From: Paenibacillus daejeonensis DSM 15491
Lineage (GTDB): Bacteria; Bacillota; Bacilli; Paenibacillales; Paenibacillaceae
Length of the DNA: 40,128 nt
Assembly: GCF_000378385.1 (NCBI RefSeq)
Contig: NZ_KB899684.1
Span: 1 to 40,128, forward strand
Direction: 5' to 3'
Of this stretch, positions 27,319 through 38,274 are shown piece by piece; the first letter of the stretch is position 1; every line of letters starts with the position of its first letter. A program made the translations under genes and the position numbers. The notes under the pieces were generated by a model. It made no database searches, had not been told where the DNA came from, and saw only the letters and a program-made list of their open reading frames with translations.

Positions 27319-27900
27319 TTAGATGCGTTCGATAACTTTGTCTACGAGGCCATAGTTGGCTGCTTCTTCAGCGCTCATGAAGTAGTCGCGATCGGTGTCT
27401 TTCTCGATGCGCTCGAGCGGTTGGCCCGTACGTTCGGCAAGAATATGGTTGAGCTTGTCACGCATCTTCAGGATACGCTTGGCGCGGATCTCAATGTCGC
27501 TGGCTTGGCCTTCGGCCCCGCCCAGCGGCTGATGGATCATAACCTCGCTGTTCGGCAACGCGTACCGCTTGCCCTTGGCCCCTGCTGCAAGCAGGAAAGC
27601 CCCCATCGATGCGGCCATCCCTACACAAATGGTGGAGACATCCGGCTTGATGTATTGCATCGTATCAAAGATTGCCATGCCAGCCGTAATCGATCCGCCT
27701 GGAGAGTTAATGTACAAGCTAATATCCTTCTCCGGATCGTCGGCGGCCAGGAACAGCATCTGGGCGATAATCGAGTTAGCAACGACATCATTGACGCCGC
27801 TACCGAGGAAGATGATGCGGTCCTTCAGCAGGCGGGAATAAATATCATAGGCGCGTTCCCCGCGATTGCTCTGTTCAATAACCATAGGTACGAAATTCAT
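27319..27900 (-). CDS. clpP: ATP-dependent Clp protease proteolytic subunit
   Basis: A 193-residue serine peptidase that forms the double-ring chamber used with ClpX and ClpC. The catalytic residues are Ser98 ([11 protein letters not shown]) and His123 (SEVMIHQP), with the Asp in DRDYFMS; SPGGS forms the oxyanion strand. Length and N terminus ([19 protein letters not shown]) match the family, so the start is 27900 and not the upstream in-frame ATG at 27954. GGAGGG lies 13 bases upstream. Expression is probably controlled by CtsR through a site overlapping the promoter at 28131-28170. Confidence 0.96.
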   Translation of the reverse strand: MNFVPMVIEQSNRGERAYDIYSRLLKDRIIFLGSGVNDVVANSIIAQMLFLAADDPEKDISLYINSPGGSITAGMAIFDTMQYIKPDVSTICVGMAASMGAFLLAAGAKGKRYALPNSEVMIHQPLGGAEGQASDIEIRAKRILKMRDKLNHILAERTGQPLERIEKDTDRDYFMSAEEAANYGLVDKVIERI

Positions 27901-28036
27901 ATCCAATCGAGCTCCCTCCAAACGTATAGTGGTTTCCTTGATAAGGTTGTTCATAAAGTCCGCTGTTAATCACGAAGTATCTCGAGAAGTTGATTCGGCG
28001 TCGAATCTTGAATGCAGTCGGAACTTCCGGTGCTCA

Positions 28037-28052
28037 CGTAGGTTCACCTACG
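28037..28052 (-). repeat. Hairpin within the clpP leader
   Basis: CGTAGGT-TC-ACCTACG is a perfect 7-base-pair palindrome inside a GC-rich stretch (about 28018-28080) that differs in style from its AT-rich surroundings. It would lie in the 5' untranslated leader of clpP. I suspect a dispersed Paenibacillus repeat, but only one clear copy is in this window. Confidence 0.45.
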
Positions 28053-28130
28053 CTCCGCTCCTCATTTCCTCCTGCCTCCAACCTTCTTGGTGCTGAACAC
28101 CGAACTTTCTGAACTTGAATTGATAGTATT

Positions 28131-28170
28131 ATCATAATTCATCCTTAAACAAAAGTCAAAGATAGTCAAA
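28131..28170 (-). promoter_or_regulatory. clpP promoter with CtsR-type operator
   Basis: On the minus strand a -35 TTGACT (28154-28159) and -10 TATGAT (28131-28136) are spaced by 17 bases. The direct repeat AGTCAAA-GAT-AGTCAAA (plus strand, 28154-28170) matches the CtsR heat-shock operator pattern of two RGTCAAA heptads three bases apart and covers the -35 box. CtsR binding would therefore block RNA polymerase. The predicted leader to clpP is about 225 bases. Confidence 0.85.
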
Positions 28171-28227
28171 CATCAATAAAAAAAAAGCGACCTCGCGGTC
28201 ATCTCAGTTGTTCGTTGCGTATAAAAA

Positions 28228-28302
28228 TGGCGCGCCCGCGAGGAATCGAACCTCGATCTCAGGCTCCGGAGGCCTACGTCATATCCATTGGACCACGGGC
28301 GC
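28228..28302 (-). tRNA. tRNA-Arg (CCG)
   Basis: On the minus strand acceptor GCGCCCG pairs with CGGGCGC, the anticodon arm is TAGGC-CTCCGGA-GCCTG (anticodon CCG), the T loop is TTCGATT and CCA is encoded. In B. subtilis a tRNA-Arg gene also lies beside clpP. Confidence 0.95.
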
Positions 28303-28514
28303 ATGATGGTTATTCTGCCCTCCACAGATGGAGGATAGCGAGATTTATTATATGGGATAACGCTTCAAAAAGCAAGGGCCTGACCGAAGAAAGATAATTC
28401 AGATAAGTTGTGGGCTATTGCTGGTGAACGATCTAAGATGAACGATGGGGTGGACGTGTTGCATGGGCATGGGCTTGGACCATGAGATTGGCCTGGCGTG
28501 CTGGGAGGGAGAAG

Positions 28515-28700
28515 GGACGAAACTGGATATCGTTAATTGAGGTAAGAGCGTCCGATTATGAGGCTAACGAAACTACAGATCACTATTGCGGCTGAAGGAA
28601 ACGGAACACGAGCAAAATGGGGCAGATAGCGATATGACGTTTCGTTAGAAACAAAAAACGGCTTAAAAGTAGCGAATAAGGTGATGTCGTTTCGTTAGAG
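28515..28700. repeat. Degenerate ~50-bp-spaced repeats with CGTTTCGTTAG motifs
   Basis: ACGAAACT occurs at 28517 and 28567 (50 apart), and its inverse CGTTTCGTTAG at 28638 and 28688 (50 apart). The copy at 28639 is part of the hairpin GTTTC-GTTA-GAAAC. The stretch has no convincing gene. The remainder of the tRNA-Arg to cggR gap (28303-28514 and 28701-28805) shows nothing I can name. Confidence 0.55.
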
Positions 28701-28805
28701 TTGATGCGTATGCCGGACAGATCAGGACAGCAAGCAGCAGAGGAAACGGAAGCGGTCCCAAAAGCAGGCAGTAGCGGAAGCCTGATTACATCATCATGTC
28801 AAGTC

Positions 28806-28834
28806 TTGCAAGCGGGAGGAATATTCGATACAAT
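28806..28834 (+). promoter_or_regulatory. Sigma-A promoter of the cggR-gapA operon
   Basis: TTGCAA (28806-28811) and TACAAT (28829-28834) are spaced by 17 bases. The CggR-type operator begins six bases after the -10 box, so the transcript should start within or at the edge of it. Confidence 0.8.
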
Positions 28835-28839
28835 AAGTG

Positions 28840-28875
28840 TGGGACTAAAAATGATATGCCGGGACATAAAACGTC
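28840..28875 (+). promoter_or_regulatory. CggR operator
   Basis: The arrangement TGGGAC-N6-TGAT-N4-CGGGAC-N6-CGTC matches the known CggR operator architecture (CGGGAC-N6-TGTC-N4 repeated) in both spacing and the GGGAC half-sites. It lies just after the promoter, where CggR blocks elongation in B. subtilis; fructose-1,6-bisphosphate relieves this. Confidence 0.85.
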
Positions 28876-28942
28876 CAACCGGAGGCGTCAGGGTAAAGGG
28901 CTGGCGCAGCCACGACCGGGGCCACAGGAGTGAAGGTGCAAG

Positions 28943-29992
28943 ATGCGCAAAATCATCGAATTGCAGCAGCAGCTTCTGCCGGACATGTTGGATATCTTCA
29001 AAAAACGATACTCCATCCTCCAGCAGGTGAAGCAATCCCATACGATCGGCCGACGGGCGCTCGCAGGCTCGCTCCAGATGAGTGAGCGGACCATGCGTGC
29101 CGAGATTGATGAGCTAAAAGCGCTCGGCCTCCTCGATGTGCAGGCGTCCGGGGTGCGGATCAGCGATTCGGGACAGCGACTGGTGGAGGAAATTGAACCC
29201 ATTGTGAGCGAGCTGTTCGGCCTCTCGGAGTTGGAGGAGCGCATTCGCCAATACTTCGGATTGCGACATGTCGCAATTGTTCCTGGCGATTCGGATTCCT
29301 CCGAGCAGGCGAAGCGAGAGCTTGGGCGCGCGGGCTGCCAGGCCATGCTGAAGTTCATGCAGCCTGGCGATGTCATCGCCGTGACGGGCGGCACCACGAT
29401 GGCCTATGTGGCCAATCAGTTGGTCTCGCCAACGCCATTGCGAGGCATCCGTTTTGTGCCGGCGCGGGGCGGACTTGGTGAGAGCCTGGATTATCAGGCC
29501 AACACGATCGTCTCGACCATGGCCAAGCGAACCGGCGCCCAGTATCGCCTGCTTCATGTGCCTGATCATCTCAGTGATGATGCGTACACGTCCCTGATGC
29601 AGGAGCCCAACATTCGCGAGATTGTAGAAGTCATCCGCAGTGCACGCATGGTCGTGCATGGCATCGGTGATGCGATGGTGATGGCGCGTCGCCGCCGGGT
29701 TGACGAGGCCGTCACCGCAGCGATGAAGGAAGAAGGCGCGCTGGCGGAGGCGTTCGGTTTCTATTTTGACCGACGCGGCCAGGTCGTTCACCGGATGAAG
29801 ACCGCGGGACTAAGGCTGGAGGAGATCCAGTCGACCGAAGTGGTCATCGGGATCGCCGGCGGCCGGAGCAAGGGCGAGGCGATCGCCGCCGTGATGCATT
29901 TTGGCCATGATGATGTCTTGGTCACAGATGAAGCGGCGGCGGAGGAAATTGTCCGTCACATGGAAGCGAACGAAGCACCTCACAAGCAATAA
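28943..29992 (+). CDS. cggR: Central glycolytic genes regulator CggR
   Basis: A 349-residue SorC/DeoR-type repressor. The N-terminal winged helix (ILQQVKQSHTIGRRALAGSL, then QMSERTMRAEIDELKALGLL) binds DNA; the sugar-binding domain with GDVIAVTGGTTMAYVA and GIAGGRSKGEAI should bind fructose-1,6-bisphosphate. It directly precedes gapA, and a matching operator lies upstream of its own gene, so it represses its operon when glycolytic flux is low. GGAGTGAAGGTG precedes ATG 28943. Confidence 0.96.
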   Translation: MRKIIELQQQLLPDMLDIFKKRYSILQQVKQSHTIGRRALAGSLQMSERTMRAEIDELKALGLLDVQASGVRISDSGQRLVEEIEPIVSELFGLSELEERIRQYFGLRHVAIVPGDSDSSEQAKRELGRAGCQAMLKFMQPGDVIAVTGGTTMAYVANQLVSPTPLRGIRFVPARGGLGESLDYQANTIVSTMAKRTGAQYRLLHVPDHLSDDAYTSLMQEPNIREIVEVIRSARMVVHGIGDAMVMARRRRVDEAVTAAMKEEGALAEAFGFYFDRRGQVVHRMKTAGLRLEEIQSTEVVIGIAGGRSKGEAIAAVMHFGHDDVLVTDEAAAEEIVRHMEANEAPHKQ

Positions 29993-30040
29993 TTAAATTC
30001 GCTTCTCTGAACTACTTCGTGATCCAAAGCGAACCTGTGA

Positions 30041-30076
30041 TCAAAAGCGGGCTTTTTGAACACCCTTTATAAGGGT
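30041..30076 (+). other. Two small hairpins between cggR and gapA
   Basis: TCAAAAGCGGGCTTTTTGA (30041-30059) and ACCCTT-TAT-AAGGGT (30062-30076) are consecutive stem-loops. In B. subtilis the cggR-gapA transcript is cut just before gapA, giving a stable gapA message; a stem-loop at the new 5' end would fit that behaviour here. Confidence 0.5.
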
Positions 30077-30159
30077 AATAATCAGGATATCATGATGCGG
30101 TCAGCCCTCATCGGCTGTGGCATCTTTAGATATAGCACCACCACTACACCTAATTCTAG

Positions 30160-31176
<1,017 letters not shown>

Positions 31177-31189
31177 AAAATAGATTTTT

Positions 31190-31530
31190 TTCGGATTCCC
31201 CCCAACCCCCCTTTATCCCAAAGGGGGGCTCCAAGGGGCGCCGCCCCCTGGACCCCCGGAAGTAACCACGAGGGGACTGCCGGGCTTCAGGAGGCACGAT
31301 ACTTAGGTTGAACAAGCCGCTTGTCGTCCCTGCGGGACACGCTCCCGTGCGGGGCAGAGCGGAAAGGCAAAGCTTCGGTCTCTTCGAGACCTGGCTCCTT
31401 AAGTGCGTGGTGGGTTCTCCGAGAGAACCATTGGAATGACAGGGACCTAAGGGAACCTGATTGAATGAGCGGTTCCCCCGAGGGAACCGATTGATGGTAG
31501 TCCCGGTTTGCCCCCGCAAATTCGGGGCTA
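31190..31530 (+). repeat. Cluster of consecutive hairpins between gapA and pgk
   Basis: At least seven stem-loops follow one another: CCCCCCTTT/AAAGGGGGG (31206-31228), CCAAGGGGC/GCCCCCTGG (31231-31251), GTCCC-TGC-GGGAC (31326-31338), a GC-rich stem at 31341-31355, GGTCTC-TTC-GAGACC (31377-31391), GGTTCTC-CGA-GAGAACC (31413-31429), GGTTCCC-CCGA-GGGAACC (31471-31488) and CCCCG/CGGGG (31512-31527), the last nested in GTAGTCCC/GGGGCTAC. No gene or clear promoter is seen in 31177-31581. The first hairpins could terminate or stabilise the gapA message. Confidence 0.85.
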
Positions 31531-31581
31531 CTGCTAGTTTTAGGCATGGAAGTGGGCATATACCTTGAAGGAGGCGTCACG

Positions 31582-32763
31582 ATGAACAAGAAGAGTGTAA
31601 AAGACGTAGAAGTGCAAGGCAAACGCGTATTTGTACGCGTGGATTTTAATGTGCCCGTGGAAAATGGTAAAATTACAGACGACACCAGAATCCGCGAAAC
31701 GCTGCCAACGATCAAGTACTTGATCGAAAACGGTGCTTCGGTTATTCTGGCCAGCCACATGGGTCGTCCAGACGGTAAAGTGGTCGAAGAGCTGCGCTTG
31801 AATGTTGCGGCTGAGCGTCTGTCCGAGCTGCTGGGCAAATCGGTAGCAAAAGCGGACGAGACAGTTGGCGCAGACGTTAAGGAGCAAGCTGAGAAGCTGC
31901 AAGCTGGCGATGTTCTGTTGCTTGAGAACCTGCGTTTCAATGCGGGCGAAGAGAAGAACGATTCGGAGTTCGCGAAGCAGTTGGCTGAGCTGGCTGACCT
32001 GTACGTGAACGACGCGTTCGGCGCAGCGCACCGTGCGCATGCTTCGACAGCTGGTATCGCTGAGCACCTGCCTGCGGTATCCGGTCTGCTGATGGAGAAA
32101 GAGTTGGAAGTACTGGGTAAAGCCCTGTCGAACCCAGACCGTCCGTTCACAGCAATCGTTGGTGGTTCCAAGGTTAAGGACAAAATCGACGTCATCAACA
32201 AAATGCTCGAGATCGCTGACAACGTCCTGATCGGCGGCGGCCTGTCCTACACATTCTTCAAAGCACAAGGCCACGAGATCGGCAAATCGCTTGTGGACAA
32301 CGAGAAACTGGACCTGGCGAAAGGCTTCATCGATAAAGCCAAGGAGCTGGGCAAAAATTTCTTGCTGCCTGAGGACATCATCGTAACTGACGATTTCAGC
32401 GCAGACGCGAACACTCAGGAAGTCGGCATCGACAGCATCCCTGCGGACTGGGAAGGTATCGACATCGGACCGAAGACACGTGCGAAATATGCTGAGGTGA
32501 TCAAAAACTCCAAGCTGGTCGTATGGAACGGACCCATGGGCGTTTTTGAAATCGAGCCATTCTCCCACGGTACACGTGCAGTTGCTCAAGCTTGCGCAGA
32601 GACTTCCGGCTACACGGTTATTGGTGGCGGCGACTCGGCTGCAGCTGCAGAGAAATTTGGTCTGGCGGATCGTATGGACCACATCTCGACAGGCGGCGGC
32701 GCTTCGTTGGAGTTCATGGAAGGCAAGAAGCTGCCAGGCGTAGAGGCACTGAACGACAAGTAA
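31582..32763 (+). CDS. pgk: Phosphoglycerate kinase
   Basis: A 393-residue monomeric kinase that makes ATP from 1,3-bisphosphoglycerate. Typical segments are [38 protein letters not shown]-like [20 protein letters not shown] and [20 protein letters not shown] at 31568-31574 gives ATG 31582; the frame is open further upstream through hairpin sequence without a better site. tpiA follows after 51 bases. Confidence 0.98.
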   Translation: MNKKSVKDVEVQGKRVFVRVDFNVPVENGKITDDTRIRETLPTIKYLIENGASVILASHMGRPDGKVVEELRLNVAAERLSELLGKSVAKADETVGADVKEQAEKLQAGDVLLLENLRFNAGEEKNDSEFAKQLAELADLYVNDAFGAAHRAHASTAGIAEHLPAVSGLLMEKELEVLGKALSNPDRPFTAIVGGSKVKDKIDVINKMLEIADNVLIGGGLSYTFFKAQGHEIGKSLVDNEKLDLAKGFIDKAKELGKNFLLPEDIIVTDDFSADANTQEVGIDSIPADWEGIDIGPKTRAKYAEVIKNSKLVVWNGPMGVFEIEPFSHGTRAVAQACAETSGYTVIGGGDSAAAAEKFGLADRMDHISTGGGASLEFMEGKKLPGVEALNDK

Positions 32764-33567
<804 letters not shown>

Positions 33568-33568
33568 G

Positions 33569-35110
33569 ATGGCTGTTTCAGGACCAGTTGCACTGATCAT
33601 CATGGACGGCTTCGGCCTGCGCGGTGAATCGCATGGTAATGCGGTAGCGCAAGCCAAGAAGCCTAATTATGACCGCTATCTGGCGAACTATCCGCATGCC
33701 ACGCTGACCGCTTGCGGCGAAGCGGTCGGTCTGCCGGAAGGCCAGATGGGCAACTCCGAGGTCGGCCATCTGAACATCGGCGCGGGCCGGATCGTTTATC
33801 AGGATCTGACCCGTATTACCAAGTCCATTCGCGACAAGGAATTCTTCGCGAACGAGACTCTGCTGGGTGCGGTCAAGCATGCCAAGCAGAACGGCAAAAA
33901 GCTGCATCTGTACGGCCTGCTCTCCGACGGCGGCGTACACAGTCACATTGCGCATCTATTCGCGCTCCTGGAGCTGGCGAAACAAGAGCAATTAAATGAT
34001 GTGTACATCCACTGCTTCCTGGATGGCCGGGATGTTCAGCCAGACAGTGCTCGTGGCTATCTGGAGGCATTGCAGGCCAAGATCGAAGAGACGGGCGTAG
34101 GCAAGGTCGCGACTGTTCAAGGCCGGTACTATGCGATGGACCGTGACAAGCGCTGGGATCGCGTCGAGAAGTCCTACCGGGCGATGGTCTATGGCGAAGG
34201 ACCAACCTACACCGATCCGGTGCAGGCGGTTGTGGAGTCGTACGAGAAGTCGGTATTCGACGAGTTCGTCGAGCCTTCGGTTATCGTTGGTGTGGACGGA
34301 CAGCCTGTTGGTTTGGTGGAATCTGAGGATTCGGTTATCTTCTTCAACTTCCGCCCAGACCGTGCAATTCAGCTGTCCAACGTGTTCACCAACAGTGACT
34401 TCCGCGATTTTGATCGCGGAGAGCGCCAGCCGAAGAACTTGTGCTTCGTCTGCCTGACCCTGTTCTCCGAGACAGTGGGCGGCTATGTCGCTTACTCCCC
34501 GAAGAACCTGGACAACACGCTGGGCGAGGTGCTCGTACAAAACGGCAAGAAGCAGCTGCGGATTGCCGAGACCGAGAAATACCCGCATGTTACGTTCTTC
34601 TTCAGCGGCGGCCGCGATGTTGAGCTGCCAGGCGAGACGCGCATTCTCATCAATTCGCCGAAGGTCGCAACCTATGACCTGCAGCCGGAGATGAGTGCGT
34701 ATGAAGTCGCAGCAGCAGCGGTCAAAGAAATTGAAGCCGAGAACCATGATGTCATCATTCTAAACTTCGCGAACCCTGATATGGTCGGCCACTCCGGCAT
34801 GCTGGAGCCAACGATCAAGGCGGTTGAAGTGACGGACGAGTGCATGGGGCAAGTCGTCGAGGCTGTACTGGCCAAAGGCGGCGTGGCCATCATCACGGCG
34901 GACCACGGCAACGCAGATCTGGTGCTGGACGACGTGAACCGTCCGTTCACGGCGCACACCACCAACCCGGTGCCGGTCATCGTGACCGATGCTTCGGCAC
35001 AGCTACGCGAAGACGGCATTCTCGCAGATCTGGCGCCAACCGTGCTGGACCTGATGGCGCTGGACAAGCCGGCAGAAATGACGGGCTCCACGCTGATCAA
35101 ACGAGGTTAA
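33569..35110 (+). CDS. gpmI: 2,3-bisphosphoglycerate-independent phosphoglycerate mutase
   Basis: A 513-residue two-domain, manganese-dependent enzyme of the alkaline phosphatase fold, the form used by spore formers. The nucleophile Ser63 is in [15 protein letters not shown]; metal-binding residues are in MDGFG near the start and in the TADHGNAD and AHTTNPVP segments near the end. Spore-formers rely on the pH sensitivity of this enzyme to store 3-phosphoglycerate in the spore. The start codon is one base after the tpiA stop; GAGGGGG lies nine bases upstream. Confidence 0.97.
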   Translation: MAVSGPVALIIMDGFGLRGESHGNAVAQAKKPNYDRYLANYPHATLTACGEAVGLPEGQMGNSEVGHLNIGAGRIVYQDLTRITKSIRDKEFFANETLLGAVKHAKQNGKKLHLYGLLSDGGVHSHIAHLFALLELAKQEQLNDVYIHCFLDGRDVQPDSARGYLEALQAKIEETGVGKVATVQGRYYAMDRDKRWDRVEKSYRAMVYGEGPTYTDPVQAVVESYEKSVFDEFVEPSVIVGVDGQPVGLVESEDSVIFFNFRPDRAIQLSNVFTNSDFRDFDRGERQPKNLCFVCLTLFSETVGGYVAYSPKNLDNTLGEVLVQNGKKQLRIAETEKYPHVTFFFSGGRDVELPGETRILINSPKVATYDLQPEMSAYEVAAAAVKEIEAENHDVIILNFANPDMVGHSGMLEPTIKAVEVTDECMGQVVEAVLAKGGVAIITADHGNADLVLDDVNRPFTAHTTNPVPVIVTDASAQLREDGILADLAPTVLDLMALDKPAEMTGSTLIKRG

Positions 35111-35125
35111 TCTAACGTTTAGATT
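35109..35125 (+). other. Hairpin spanning the gpmI stop codon
   Basis: AATCTAA-CGT-TTAGATT is a perfect 7-base-pair stem starting in the TAA stop codon. No T-run follows, so it is not an ordinary terminator; it may protect the 3' end of the upstream message. Confidence 0.5.
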
Positions 35126-35200
35126 CGCGGAGATCCCTGCAATAGCGGCTTATGGCGAGTATCGCCGAGGCTGATTGTGGCGTGGGGTCTCTGAGGGTCT

Positions 35201-35228
35201 TTTGCCCTGAGCTTCTAGAGGGTATAAT
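35201..35228 (+). promoter_or_regulatory. Possible promoter for eno
   Basis: A perfect TATAAT at 35223-35228 lies 40 bases before eno. The best -35 candidates (TTTGCC or TTGCCC near 35201-35207) are 15-16 bases upstream and weak. The 157-base gap after gpmI fits separate control of eno. Confidence 0.45.
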
Positions 35229-35249
35229 AGAGCAGACTACCAACCATAA

Positions 35250-36563
<1,314 letters not shown>

Positions 36564-36606
36564 GACACGCTGTAAGCTTGCATAGATAAGCTTAGAGTTT
36601 GAGTAG

Positions 36607-36635
36607 AGGAGATGGCTGCGGCCATCTCCTTTTTA
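36607..36635 (+). terminator. Intrinsic terminator after eno
   Basis: AGGAGATGGC and GCCATCTCCT form a perfect 10-base-pair stem with a TGCG loop, followed by TTTTTATTTT. It ends the glycolytic cluster. Confidence 0.93.
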
Positions 36636-36688
36636 TTTTGGGGCTGCATGTTGGCTAGCTGGTGGTGCAGGAGGTGTTGAACATCATG

Positions 36689-37590
36689 CCTTACAGCAGC
36701 GCCTACACGCGCCGCTTGTCCTCTTCCAACGAAAGTTCTTGCCTTACAGCGCCGCCCGCCTCCAACGAAAGTTTCTTGCCTTACAGCGTCCGCCCGCACC
36801 ACTTGCCCGCCTCCAACGAAAGTTTCTTGCCTTACAGCGCCCGCACGCACCACTTGCCCGCCTCCAACGAAAGTTTCTTGCCTTACAGCGCCATCATGCG
36901 CCGCTTGCCCGCCTCCAACGAAAGTTTCTTGCCTTGCAGCGCCCGCCCGCACCGCTTGCCCGCCTCGAACGAAAGTTTCTTGCCTTGCAGCGTCCGTACG
37001 CGCCACACGTCCATCTCCAACGAAATTTTCTTGCCTTACAGCGTCCGTACGCACCGCTTGCCTGCCTCCAACGAAAGTTTCTTGCCTTACAGCGTCCGCA
37101 CGCACCACTTGCCCGCCTCCAACGAAAGTTTCTTGCCTTACAGCGTCCGCACGCACCACTTGCCCGCCTCCAACGAAAGTTTCTTGCCTTACAGCGCCCG
37201 CCCGCACCGCTTGCCTGCCTCCAGCGAAATTTTCTTGCCTTACAGCGTCCGTACGCACCGCTTGCCTGCCTCCAACGAAAGTTTCTTGCCTTACAGCGCC
37301 ATCATGCGCCGCTTGCCCGCCTCCAACGAAAGTTTCTTTTCTTGCCTTACAGCGTCCGTACGCGCCGCCTGCCGAGCTCCAACGAAAGTTTCTTTCCTTA
37401 CAGCATCCGCACGCGCCGCACGTCCACCTCCAACAAAAGTTTCTTGCCTTACAGCACCGATCTGCGTCGTCTGCCGAGCTCTAACGAAAGTTTCTTGCCT
37501 TGCAGCGCCTATCCGCGCCGCTTGCCCGCCTCGAACGAAAGTTTCTTGCCTTACAGGGTCCGGACGCGCCGATTGCTCACCTCCAAAATC
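36689..37590. repeat. 51-bp tandem repeat array C (about 17 units)
   Basis: The core AACGAAAGTTTCTT recurs at 36728, 36764, then every 51 bases from 36815 to 37325, and again at 37381, 37432, 37483 and 37534, with a decayed copy at 37585. One interval is 36 bases (first) and one is 56 (a five-base insertion near 37340). The rest of the unit is TTGCCTTACAGCGTCCGCAC plus CACTTGCCCGCCTCC. All three reading frames examined are open because the period is a multiple of three; I find no ribosome site or family likeness and do not call a gene. Read on the minus strand the linker resembles that of the array at 15291. Confidence 0.95.
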
Positions 37591-37747
37591 ATTGTCTGGC
37601 TTTGGTGTGCGTTACTGGAAGAGCGTTAAGAGAGGAGCGAGCTTCAAGCGAATATGTATTCGAGTTAAAGTGTGAGGGCAAGCGAGGAGGAGGCTGGTTT
37701 GTAACAGTCTTGAGTCCTTGTAATGATAACGGAGAAGCCACAACAGC

Positions 37748-37784
37748 CAGCAGCCCCGCATGTGTGGACTCACGGGGGCTGCTG
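37748..37784. terminator. Stem-loop downstream of the spore protein gene
   Basis: CAGCAGCCCC (37748-37757) and GGGGCTGCTG (37775-37784) pair perfectly over 10 bases with a 17-base loop. A short GGGTTTT tail exists on the plus strand and none on the minus strand. It may still help end the spore protein message, whose stop is 44 bases away. The rest of 37600-37747 shows nothing recognisable. Confidence 0.5.
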
Positions 37785-37827
37785 ACGGGTTTTCATACAG
37801 TTTCATTCTCACTAGCGTCCTACATTC

Positions 37828-38109
37828 CTACTGTTTCCGAGCCAGGCCCTCTTGGGCGAGGCGGATCATTTCGCGGACCATGGAGCCGCCGATTTTGCCA
37901 CCGATATGACCAGCGGATTCTGTGGTTAGATCCCCGTTATCGCCTTGCTTCAACGGAATGCCGAGCTTGCCGGCGACTTCGTATTTGACATCGTCTGGAC
38001 GGGATGCGTCCACTGTATAGCCCTCGTTTTTCATCACTTCTGCTTTAAATTCCTGCATCGCCTGTTCCGCACCGGGGACCACGTAGTGTCTTTTCCGCCT
38101 TCGTGCCAT
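37828..38109 (-). CDS. Alpha/beta-type small acid-soluble spore protein
   Basis: A 93-residue DNA-binding spore protein that coats and protects DNA in the dormant spore. Family marks are VVPGAEQAMQEFKAEV, KYEVAGKLGIPL (the region around the GPR protease cut site) and the second motif GHIGGKIGGSMVREMIRLAQ. The N-terminal MARRRKRH is basic. At 93 residues it is longer than the usual 60-70, with about 20 additional residues between the two halves (KNEGYTVDASRPDD). AAAGGAG lies nine bases upstream of ATG 38109. A sigma-G-like -10 element is present upstream. Confidence 0.9.
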   Translation of the reverse strand: MARRRKRHYVVPGAEQAMQEFKAEVMKNEGYTVDASRPDDVKYEVAGKLGIPLKQGDNGDLTTESAGHIGGKIGGSMVREMIRLAQEGLARKQ

Positions 38110-38140
38110 AGATGCTCACTCCTTTCACACCATTTTTGAA

Positions 38141-38162
38141 TAGTATGCCCTGCCCGCCCGGG
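38141..38162 (-). promoter_or_regulatory. Possible sigma-G promoter for the spore protein
   Basis: On the minus strand CATACTA (38141-38147) matches the forespore sigma-G -10 pattern CATnnTA, 32 bases before the start codon. The expected -35 (GHATR) is poor; TGATT is 15 bases upstream. Spore coat-DNA proteins of this family are normally sigma-G dependent. Confidence 0.45.
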
Positions 38163-38274
38163 AATCAGTAGATGGACGTTTGAGCGCTGGAGTCCGTCAT
38201 GCTCGCATGAAACCTTTTCCAGAACTGGGCGTAAACATGGGGAGAGAGTAAGGGGAAACCTAATATTATGGGAG

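Noticed and set aside
36689-37590. CRISPR array
   Set aside because: Same reason: the part between cores is conserved, not variable like spacers.
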